NCBI GenBank assembly: GCA_004431415.1
Contig: QPMI01000066.1
Coordinates: 124,001-188,000, forward strand
Source of the DNA: Cyanophora paradoxa
Lineage: Eukaryota > Glaucocystophyceae > Cyanophorales > Cyanophoraceae
DNA: 64,000 nucleotides
Direction: 5' to 3'
Shown here: positions 33,682 through 45,600 of the stretch, one piece after another
Layout of the letters: every line of letters starts with the position of its first letter
How positions within the stretch are numbered: the first letter of the stretch is position 1
The notes under the pieces: model-generated
The model's input: the letters and a program-made list of their open reading frames with translations, nothing else
Told to the model about the DNA's origin: nothing
Databases searched by the model: none
Made by a program: the position numbers and the translations under genes

Positions 33682-36600
33682 ATGGTTCTGCGGAAACGCA
33701 ACTCGAGCGGCCCGCGAGCTCGAGCGAACGCCGCCGGGGCTGGAGCAGCCCCGCAGCCGCTGCCTCTGCTCGTGGCCCTCGCCCTCCTAGCTGAAGTGGC
33801 GAACGCGGCATTCTGGCCCAGCTTCAACAGCACGAACTGTGCGCAATATATATATATATATATGCATTCGCTCGTGGGGCTGCCTCATAAATAAATACGG
33901 GGGGGGGGCCGCTTGCGCCGCTTGTGAATATGACAACTCATGATCAGACCTGCGGATCGGTCGCACCGGTACCGCTCCTACCCCGGACGGTCGGCGCGCC
34001 GTGAAACGCGGGCTGCAACTTCCGACGCTGCGATACGAGCTGCCGAGTGCGTGCAGAGCTTGCAGCCGGAGCAGCCCCGTGCCACGCGCATACGTTTGAC
34101 CAGCTTGCAATTGCGCGCAGTGTCGATCGAATTCAAGATGAGGTTCGCTTCGAATTCTCTTTAAGCTTCTCATTTCCTTGGGCCGAATAAAGGCAAATAA
34201 AAAAGCTGATGCACTCGTTCCGGGCAGAATGACGTATCATAACGCCGGTGAGCTCGAAGAATGATGTCTGCGCAGTTCCGGTCATTATAATTAAGCATCG
34301 TTATTACGCGCAGACACGCACATATTCGGTTCGTAAGGACACAGATCCTAACGCATCATGATCAGTAGTAGTTTAGGACGCACGGCTGACTGGAACATGC
34401 AGCCGGCGCGGCGTCAGAGGCGACGAAAGGGACCGACAACAATGCTTTATGGACGGCTGGCCACTTCTACCTCACGACTAATCTCTACGGGCCGCCATAC
34501 TCCTTTGCCACTTGTTTGGCCACAGACGGAACCGAGGGGGGGTCCGGGTACAACCTCTTCTTTGAAACTGGCGGCCGAAAGATTATCAGAGACACGAGCG
34601 GCAACACTTGGTGAGCTACGTATACTTGACAGTTGCAAGGTTTTTTTGTGCTAACAGACGTGACGCACCAGGCAACACATCGGTCTGCCCGAGTCGCACT
34701 TGCGCGACAGCGCTAGCCTGCAGCTGGCTGCCGCTCTAATATATATACTAATCTCCAACTCAGTTGTGGTTATGACTCAAGGAAGTGGAATCACAGCCGT
34801 GGTAGTGTACGTGGACGGCACCCCGTACTACCCGGAAGGCTCCGTCAACCAATTGGAACCGCTTAATGCCGGCGACCGCATCATCAACTACATCGGTAAA
34901 CAAATCTGGAAGTTCGATACGGCCACCAGCATGACCGGCGTCGACATGATGGGCTTCAGGTGATCGATATCCTCGGAAAGAAATTGATCACGAGGCTCTC
35001 TCAACTTTTGTGATTTAATCTTGTTTGGCGGTAGGATATGGCAGGGGGCCCTGCAGCAGGCCGACGTGACGTCCCTCAAGAACGGGAACGGGCTCACCAC
35101 CAATATGGGCGTCCTCGTCTACTACGAGTTCGACACGTCGGGTGTGCTTGCAATTGGATCTGTTCGCAGAGATAACCTTAGATAGCCGCGCGCTCTAGAT
35201 CTGGATTGCTGCGAATCAGCGCATAGCTTCGAGTTCGCCGACTCGTGTTTTGTTCCGACCAGGTCAAGCCGCGGGCACCAAGGTGAACGTTAACCAAGCT
35301 TCGGCTTCAAGCCGTCGCGACCGCAGCCGGGCGCCGTGTTTGTGCTGAGCGGTCCTCCCACAGGACCTGAGTGGTAACGGCAAGGACGCGGTGGCCGTGC
35401 TCGGGGACGTCGACACGATCGCGCCGACGTTCTGGCCCAGCCTCGGCTTAACCGGAGAGAAATGTGCGTGTACGGGGTCCGAACGTCTGCTTCGGTTTCG
35501 TGCCCGGCGCTAACTGGACACAGCGCTGCGGTTCGGCACCACCGGCGGGGCTGGAGGCACGCGCTTCCTGACCTTACCAACGCTGGTCATCATGCTGCCT
35601 CGTGCGCTTTAATTTTGCGCTCGCGATCGGTTTGTTTCTGTACCCCCGAATGACTGCTCGGCCGCCGGCCGCGGGTAGTTACCATAGAGTTCACCTTCTC
35701 CCTTTCTGAACTCCAGGACGGAGGATGCATCTTCGGTTCGTCATCATTAACATTGTTTTCTCTTCGCGTTGCCGCGCACGCGCTCAAAATCTAGAGTTGC
35801 TGCCCGAACGTACGAGCTGCTGGCCGAACGTATACGCACGCGTGCGCAGGTCTCGACGCGAGCTCCGGCGACAAGAAGATCGAACTGCGGTTCGTGAAGG
35901 ACACCGCCGGAACGAAGAACAAGATGCTGCTGTACGTGGACGGCGAAGGTGGAAACTCGGGACAGGTCGAACTCTTCTCGAGTGGAGGGACCGGCCTCGT
36001 CGACGTGAGCGAGGCCTTGAGCTTGTTTAATTCGAACGTTCCGGATCCCTCTGTCTGTCTGACAACAAGGTGTCGCACGTAGGTGAATACATGGTATCAC
36101 GCAGGCGAGCACAGCGCTTCCTCGATATCGATGACTTCACCTCTTACAGTGTGAGCCCGCGCAGTTGTGGTGATAGACCATACAATGACACCGAACGGCG
36201 ACGGCGCTGGCAACCTCGTGCCGACGGCAACTACGTTCGCCAGCTACCTGAACGGTGTCGCGCGCACGCCCGGCGCAACGAGCTTTGCCAAGGAGACGGG
36301 CGGCTTCGCGCGCTTCGGCTTTATCGTGCGCAGCGCTTGCGGAGGGATGCGCGGGCCTCTGTGATCGCGACTTGCACCGCAGGGACAGCCGACGTCCGGA
36401 GGGCCACCCTTCTTGTCGGGCGTCTATCTCTCCGGCTTCCGCCTCTGGAACACGGCCCTCACCGCCGCCCAAGTAACCTCCCTCTACCAAGGCTCTGGGG
36501 CAGTCGGCTCGGTCAACCTCTACTACCGCTTCGACGACTCGAGCTTCGGCACGACCGTCAAGGCGCGGCGCCGGATCGGAGCCCGAATCTGAGAGCGCGG

Positions 36601-39600
36601 ACTGACGCGAGCGAGCAGGACTACAGTGGGTCCAGCAGTCCGGCGACATTCACCGGGGACGTCTCGCTGTGGCCCATCACTTACGGTAAATATGAATAAC
36701 GTGGCAGTCTCCTGCGCAAAATTAAAGCTCTTCTCCTTCGAATTCCTTTGCAGGGGAAAAGCCGCCAATGCTTCCGGCCGACTACAAATTGGGCGACGGC
36801 GAGTACAAGGCCTGCGCAGGCTGGCCAGGAGTTGCAGGGGCGCCCTCCGTTGGTACGCAGCGAATCCGCGGTCGCCACAGCACCGCACCCTTACGGTCTA
36901 GCCTGTTTGCAGGCCTAGGAACCACTGGTCTGGGATCATCGGCCAAGTTTGCGACTGGCGGTTCGGGGCCACTGCAGGGTGCAGAAGCTTCTAGAGTGCG
37001 GCCATAGTTTTCATATTCTCACCACTGCAATGTTCGACAGCCCTTGCATTCTCTTCTTCTGATGGTGTGTTGAGTTGTTCCTTTGCTAATTTACAAACTG
37101 ATTGCACTTATTAAACGAGCCCAATAACAGCGAGCCTGTACGCGAGCACCGAAACCGCAATGTGGCGCCTCGACGGGTACGACGACACTGGCACAAAAAC
37201 CAGGGTCACGCTTGCGGCCGGATGGTTGACGGTCCCGTCGGACTGCATGAACATGGCCACTGGGCAGACTATCCCGGCCGTCAGCTCGACTGTCCGATTC
37301 AAGTGCGGATGCGTTTTGCTGAAGGCGCTTTGCCAAAGCTAACACAGCTCATGCAGGTACCTCCAGGGCCTTTCTGCTGGCACGGGAGCGCACGCGGGCA
37401 AGATTTTCTTTGCCGACGCCGGGCACGAGTCTTCGGCCCTTTGCACCTCGGCCGTCGGCTACCTGAACGTCTCGGCGTCCACTCTTTCCGTGCTCTGGCA
37501 CAGCTCAGTGCCCGGTTCCGGTGCCATGACCAGGGCGCACTCGGTCGCGTATCACGACAGCCACGTGTACTTTGGTGTCCGCGGCCCTACCGGCCTCTGG
37601 GTCATCCCTGCCTCTGGTGAGCTAAGCATCTGCATTATGATCATGAGCTAGCGCTCATGATCAATTTTGGTAGCGGCGTTTAATTGCTCCTGCAGGTGGG
37701 ACTGCCACATTGCTTACAGACTTCGCCGGGTTAACGGGCACCATCGGAAACGCTGCAAAAGATGGGCTTGCAATAGACTCGACGTCGCAGTCAACAAAAG
37801 TATACGCTTACATGGTTCGAGCCTACGTAGCCCGTCCTCAGTTTCCGTGAAAAAGCAAACTGGCGCGCGAACGTTAACAGGGTCTGGAGAACGGAGATGC
37901 CATCGATGGCGCAAGTTCGGGGCGGGTTTTTAAGGCACGTTCTTGCGCTAACATGCAGCACATATATATTTTACGACTGCAGGCTGACGGTCGTGTCGCT
38001 TGCAGATTGACGTCACCGATTTGGCCAGCGTGTCTGTCGTCGAGTTTGCCCCTGGCATTGCAAAGAAACAGTGGATGGGCGGCATTGCAATCGTACAGAC
38101 TACGTGAGCCGCGATCGAACAACCTTAAAAAAAAGCTTCAATGCTTCCCCGGACACCTGCAGCTGCTGGCTGACTCACTTCCGTGCAGAAACGGGTTCTG
38201 GAGGCTGCTGGTCAACACAGACGAGAGCGGTTCGAACGGTCTCCTCTCCTTCAACTCGAGCGGGACCCTTCAGCCTGATGAGACGCTGAAGTCAGTCAAG
38301 TCCTACGATGGGTGCGCATGCGTCGATGTCGGAGTTAAAGACCAGTGCAACAGTGTTTGATCGCGTGTCCACTGCGCAGATCCGCGACCTACACGAGCGC
38401 GTGGGCCGGCATTGCTGACCTCGGAGTCCGAGACGCACCCGTTTTCTACCAGTCGTGGCAAGGAAGGGTGATCTACATCCATCGGTGTGTTTGTCTGCAT
38501 CATCTGGGGTGGCGTACAGCATCCTGACGTCTAGATCTGTTATCGACAGGCTCGATATGCCCTCGAGCTGGCCGCCGCTCTCGACGTCGACCGCCGCCTA
38601 CTTCGGCTACACTGGGGGCTACAGAGGCTCTCGACGCATTGTAGTCCCGGGAACGATTACGTGCGACCGTTTATATACCGCTCTAGATCTTTTTAGATGC
38701 CCTCGCTGATTCTTGGTCATTGCAGTTACAAAGCTCCATTGTCGTTCGAGTTCAACCTTAAGGCTCGCCCTTTCGCATCCGTTCCTGCTCCTAATTTGAT
38801 CAAGAGCTGATCTATCATTGCCAGCTAACACAAGAACAAGATTCTGCCACGGCCACCCGGGTTTTTGACTTTGGAGACGCGGCGGAGGGCAATTGGAACA
38901 ATAACATCGTGCGATCTTCCCCTTCCGCCCGGCGTAGCGTACCCGTCTGCTAACCAGACGCACAGCTCGTTTACTTCGACAACATGAAACTGCGAATGGC
39001 TTTCTACACGAACGGGACCAACCCGATCGCGAACTACTTTGCGCTGCAAAGCGGCGTCCTCGAGGTTTGTAGCGCAGCCTTTCGTTTTTCGTAGAGTATA
39101 CGTACCGAACACCCCCTCGCAGGTCAACGTTTGGTACCACTTCAGTGAGCGATCTTGAAACAGCACGGCGGTTAAGATCAACGATCGCAAGCGCGACGGT
39201 GCTGCCCTCTAGATCTGCTCACGCCTCTTGGCAGTTATCTGCGTTGGGGCGGACGGCGACGTGCGTACATGGATAAATGGGGAGCGGTTTAACAACGAGA
39301 ATGTGACGACGGGCTTGTTCACTACACGTCCGGCCAATGCGACGAATATCGTCCCAGTCGAAGGGACGCGCCGCACGTCCTTCATCGGAGTCTCAATCAT
39401 ACCTTCCGCGGACTCCTACCTCACAGGTTTGTGAATTCAAACTCAGTCCTCGAATTGCAACGCAGTGCCAGCGCTATCTCACGCCAACCGAACTCGGAAG
39501 GGGCTTACCTCGGCGGCTTCCGCATCTGGCGCAAGACGCTCTCCGCCGCTGAGGTAGCCGACCTCCGCGCTGGGAACTCGGTTACCGGTACCCTCTCCTT

Positions 39601-42600
39601 CTACTACACCTTTGATGAAGCGCCGGCCGTACGCGCGACCCCCCGGGGCCCCCGCTTGCGGCAAATTCGAATCTAACGAGCCGCGCACAGAGCAAAAAGG
39701 CCGCGGACCTGTCGGTGCGCGCGTTTCGGTCACGCCCGCGCGTCGCTCTCGCTCACCGCACGGCAATGTACGCAGGGATTCCAAAGGAACGCGACGGTCT
39801 CCGGCGACGTCTCTTTTGTCAAGTTCTCCAGCTGGCCGAGCTTCGCGCTGCCCGCTCCGCAGGGTCTGCGACCTGTGGCCTTCCGTTTCGCGTGCGGAGC
39901 TGACGCTTCTCTGGGACGGCAGCTCTGCTGTTCGGAACGGCGGGGGGCAACGCGGGCGAGCGGGGCATGGAGATTCCGATCCTGGCTGAAGTTCGGCTTC
40001 CCCGTGCGGTTTTGGATGGGCATGCTTCCCCCCTTCGATTCTGCTGAGCCTTGCACCCGTGCGCAGTTACGATCGAGGTGGTGTTCAGCATCACGGCTTT
40101 ACAGAGCACCGGCGCCCGCATTCTCGGTGCTCTAGATCTAGATCTCCTACACGCCAACCACACGGAAGTACCGCGGCCGCTGACCTGCTCGTCGGTTGGC
40201 AGACCTCGGCGCTGGGGAGGCGGACAAGAATCTTCTGCTCTACTTTGTGCAGGACAGCGCGGTGGACTCGAACTTCCTCGCGCTGAAAATCTACACTGGG
40301 ACCACGGCGTCGAACGTCGTGGAGCTCTTTAAGGAGAACGGCGCGGGCGTCATCGTCGTGCGCTCGCTTTCGTCTTATCTTGATCCGTGATTGGAAAAGC
40401 CGATCGATCGTTCTCGCAGCCCGACACTTGGTGCGCTTCCTCTCATGAGTAGAAGTGCTGACCCCATCGTAGCTCGCGCCCGCTCACTCGCGCGATCGCT
40501 CCGATCCGTCCATCGTGCGCGTGTAGGTACCACGCCGGTTCGTCGATGTCCCTTCCATCGCCCCTCGCCGACCATGTGGGAAATGAGAGCGCGCGCAGTG
40601 ATCGTCATGGAGACCGGGGTCGGCACGACGTACGGAGTGAAGAGCTACCTTAACAACGTCACGTACCCCGCGAGCAGCGCTCTTAACGCCACGCTGCAGT
40701 ACATCACCCGCACCAAGAACTACCTGGGCAAATCCAACTGGCTATCAGTGCGTCCACTAGGACTCCCGACCGGTTCTTTCGTGGACCGACGCGGCCCTCC
40801 GCCCGCCGCGCAGGACCCTTACATGACCGAGGCCTTCGTCTCGGGCCTGCGGCTCTGGAGCACAACGCTCTCCGCCGCGGACGTCGCGTCGCTGTTCGCG
40901 GGCGCGGGCGCCGCCGGCTCCGTCCTGGTCGAGTACCGCTTCGACGGCTCCGGCACCACCGTCAAGGTGCCGCCGACCCAGTATTTGCCGCAGCCCTGGA
41001 TGTGGAGCTCAGCCGTTTCCGGGCGCAGGACTACAGCGGGAACAAACTCGACGCGACCATCTTCGGAGACGCCACCATCGCCCCCACGACGGTGGACCCT
41101 AGCACGGCCACGGGCGTGCCCTTGGGCTCCTGCGGTGCGTTTCGCCCAGCTTTTTCACCGTGCCGTGTTTTAACAATACTCGCACCCACAGGGCTGCAGT
41201 TCGGCGCCAACGCCGGCCGCACCGGCCTTTCGATCGCGGGCCCTGCTGTGTCTCTCTCTAACTTCACCCTAGAGCTGTGGTGCGTCCTCGCTCTCTGCCG
41301 TCCCGCCTCTGCTCTAGCTCTTGAAGCTCTAAACTCGCGCACGGCAGGCTCCAGCAAACAAGCCCGCAGGTCGGGGGCGCCCGTCTCTTCGAGGTCGGCG
41401 GCTCCGGCGGCAGCAGCGCCGACACGCTCTACATGGCCGCCTACCCCGACTTCGTGCGGCTCGGCGTCTTCGACTCGGCGGGCGCTGAGAGCTACACCGA
41501 CCTCTTTAAGATCACCAAAGGCCTTCCGGTGCGCGCAGCGTCCGCTCTCTCGCGATTGCAATTCGCGGCTGATTCGCGCGCTCTCACAGACTCAGAACTG
41601 GGTCCGCTTCTCATGATCAGAGTGTGCGGTCCCGCCGGCGCCGCTGCTCGCTGACGTCGGCGCGTCCCCCGCAGACGCACGTCATGATCACGGTCGAGAG
41701 CACTCCCGGCAGCGCCTCGGGCGTGGACATCAAGTCCTACCTCAACTTCGCCCTCGTCGACACCAAGGGGGCGGACTGGCAGGCGGCCCTCGCCAGCATC
41801 AGCGCCGTGTCGACGCGGGGCTACGTCGGCGGGAGCTCCGGGGCGCCGGCGGAGCTGCAGAACGTCACGCTCGGCTACGTTCGCCTCTGGAGCGCCGCGG
41901 AGAACGTCACGGTGCGAGATGGCAAGGCCACACGTCCGTTCGGGTCGACGCGGCTGATCATGAGACCGGCTCGCAGATCCTCAAGAGCAACTACACTGCG
42001 CTCCCGAGCGGAGACCTCCAGATGTTCTACCGCCTGGACGAGCCCCCCGTGCGCTTCCCCGGTCTTCCTACGAATTCGAACACGAGCGTGCTGACCGCCG
42101 GCGCAGCACGTGCTTCGCGCCGCCGACGTGTCGAGGGCGGGCGCCTCGCGGGAAGCGGCGCTGGCGGGCCCCAACGCGAACTTCTCCTGCGCGATCCCTG
42201 TGACAGTCACCGTCGATCTGAACGTCTACGTCGTCAAGCTTCGCTTCCGTGCACCGCAGTCGACTATGTGGGCGGGGCCGGCAAGCATCGACACGAAGTG
42301 CGTCGGCGCGCCGGTCAACTTCACGGCGGCGCTGCACAACCTCCAGCAGCGGAGCTCCTTCGCCATCGAGTCACGCAAGGTCTCCCGCCCGAGCCAGACG
42401 TTCGAGCTGTACCCCGGCTTCCGCTACACCTGCACCTCCCTGCTGTCTGTCGTCGCGAGCAACCAGTCCTTTGTCGTCGCCACGCTGTTGGCGCCCGCCT
42501 TCAGCACGCCCGCGATACCGCCTGCGCTGCCCCTGCAGCCTCCGACACCGACCCTCCTCTTCTACAGCGACCAGGTCCTCGTCGTGCAGGTGCGGCTTCA

Positions 42601-45600
42601 GTAATCAGTTCTCTCATCTCAAGAAATAAGAATTAAGAGCGAGGCTTGCAGATTAATGTGCAGAAGGAGGTTCTCTACCCGCCGATCTCCTTTTGCGACC
42701 TTTACATCCTCGTCGGCAACGAGGTCCTGGGTGCGCGAGCGAATTCTAGGCGTCCGCTTGTACTCCCCTCCGTCGCGTTTAAGCTCGGCCGGCGATTCTC
42801 AGGTCACGCGGTGGCCGCGGCGCCCGACCTGCAGACGGTCATCGGGCGGAGGGCAAGCATGCGGGGGCTCAAGCACAACACAAACTACACGTGCCCCCGC
42901 TGCCGCCGATCTCGAGCTGCCGCTGCTAGGCTTCGCTGAGCACGTGCATGCATGCGGCAGGTTTTTCTCGCGCTGCACGAACGACGCCGGTGTCGGTGCG
43001 TGCCCAGCACTGCGAAAAATTGGGAAACCAAACACAGATCTCTAAGGTCTACGCGCTCGTGCAGGTCCCAATTCGCAGCTCGTCACTTTCACAAGTGCGC
43101 TCCATCCCGCTGCATGTACTTCACTCGTGGTTGACATCAGTTGGGCGCACAGCTGACGGCCCGCCGCGCGAGCCCCTGCGGCCGTTCCGGTCGCGTGCAT
43201 CCAACTCTTCGTTCTCGCTGCTCATCTACAAGCCATACATCCCGCCCTACTACAAGTACCCCGCGGGCTCGTTCGTCTGCAAGGCTTTCATCGTCGGCAT
43301 CGATTCGGGAGCTATGCGGGTTTGCATCGACACGCTGATCATGAGACCTCTTTTCAATGAGGGTGCGGCTGACGCTGCAGCTCTCCTCAGGCGGAGATTG
43401 CAAATGTGACTCTCGACGAGTTTGGCGCGGCGTCCTTCGTGCAACGCGATATTTCCTCCTACCCCGTCGGATCTTCGAGGGCTCCCGTGGGCTTGGGCAA
43501 GTACCAGATCGTGTCCATGTGCTCGAACATCTACGGCGTCGGCCCGGACAGCATCACGACTGTTTTCACAGTGACGGGTGCGCTTTTTGTGCACCTTTCT
43601 TCTTCGACCATCGCTGAGCTCCCATGCACACATTGCATGCAGACGGCGTTCCTCCCAGCGCGCCGACGATTGTCTCCGTCGAATCGCGCATCAAGTCAGC
43701 CATCGTGACGTACCGCCCGGCGCTCTCGAGCATCGGCGAGCTGCAGCACTGCTCGGGGACGGTCGGCGGCGCCGACTCCGAAGTCTTCCGCACGGCCCGC
43801 GTGCTCAACGACCGCGAGGTCAACAGGGGCGACGGGTGCGAGCCCGCACGCTTCTGGAGAGCGAGCGGGCGGCACGCGCTCAGCCGCACGGCGCAGGTCC
43901 CAGCTGTACTGCATCGCCGCGAACAAGACGGACGCCGACGTCTGCGGGTCGCTCGAGGAGGGCGCCATCAAGGACGTCTCCGTGCTCCTCTCCGACCTGC
44001 AGCCCCGGACGACGTACACGCTCGTGGTCACCTGCTCCAACCTGAACGGGCCGGGGATCGAGGCCACGACGGAATTCACCACGAACTGTGCGCTCTGGAC
44101 TCACAGGATTTTCTCGGGTGCGGAGCCTCTAAACGTTAACGCGCCGCACGCAGACATGCCGCCGCCGAGCAGCCTCAAGCAAGTCGCGTCCGAGGTGGGA
44201 GCTCGAGCGCCCCGCACCCATTCGAACGCCCCTCTACCGGCTGACCGCTCGCGTCGCCTCATCATCAGGCCCAGTACGTGAGCGTATCTTTCGAGCCGGG
44301 CAACGGGGGAGGCCTGCGAGTAGAGCGCTGCTCGCTGTTTGTGAACGGGGCGCTGACATGTGCGCCTTTATTGCCCCGTGGCCCTCGCGATCGCAATTGC
44401 AAGCCAAAGCCGAAACGAGCGCAGCCACCGTCGATGTCGCGTCGCAGCAACCCATCATTGCCACAAACCCAAAGGTCTTTGAGCTGAAGCCCAAGACATC
44501 ATACGGTGCGGCTCTTTTGGGGCTCTCCGCGACAGCGCTCTCCCTGACAGCCCGCATCGCAGGCGCGGTCGTTGAGTGCAGCAACCCGTGCGGAATCTGA
44601 CCTCCTAAGACCTCTCCGAGTCTCCAAATTTTAACCAGTTCCTGGCCGTGGTGCAGGGAGGCCACGGCACAATCGCAGAGCTTAACCGTCCAAACTAAAG
44701 ATTCATGTGCGTTGACGCTGTTCGGATTCTCGTTTCTGGCCGCCGCAGCAGCCGTTTCGAGCCATCGCGCATGCGCAGCCGTCCTCATCGACTTTTCCAA
44801 GATAAAGAACCTCACTACGAACGACCGCGGAGAGCTCGTCGGAACGGGTGCTCGCCGGCGGGTTCCCAGCACATTCGAATTCCCGTCTAAATCGCCTTCC
44901 GGCAGTCGTGAACCAGCCTCCCTCCTGCAAAACCAGACAGGCGAAACATTGCCTGTATCCGGACTGGTGTAACAAGCAGCCGGGTGTGAGTCACGCGAAC
45001 CTGGCGTACCAAAAGTGCAGAAGGGACGCCTCGGAGTTCTGCAGGGTGCGCTCGGGCTCGGGCTCCAGCCCCCCCGTGGCCGGCTGCGAGCACTGGAGAT
45101 CGTGAGCGCCCCGCAGGTCATAAAGTTGGGCGTCCATAAGTTCGGGCCGAAGTACCCCCAGTGGTACACCATTTCACAGTGTCCTCCCGACGTGAAGACG
45201 GTGGTGGCTGGCTGTGAGCCCTTTAAATTGTCGCGATTTCGGAGTCGCGACGGCCCCCAGACCCTGATCATGACAGCCCCTTTGCGCCGCAGACCCCGTG
45301 ACGCTCAAGGTCTCCGTCGTGGGCAAGAAGCGGGCGCTCCTGCAGGCAACGGGCGCGGACGCCTGCATTTCGAAGGGCATCATTCAGGCCGACCCCGCGA
45401 ACGGGATCGAGTGCGGGCTCTACGAGGACACTCGCGGGGAGCCCGTGTCGGGCAATTCGGTGACTGTCTGCAGACGGGTCAACGCCTCGGCGTGCGCATT
45501 TTCGCCCATTTTCAATGCCTTAAGCGTTTAATTCCGGGGCGCAGCGAAACTGACGACATTGTCGGCTCCAAGTACTGCTTCGCGAGGTGCGATTGCCGAT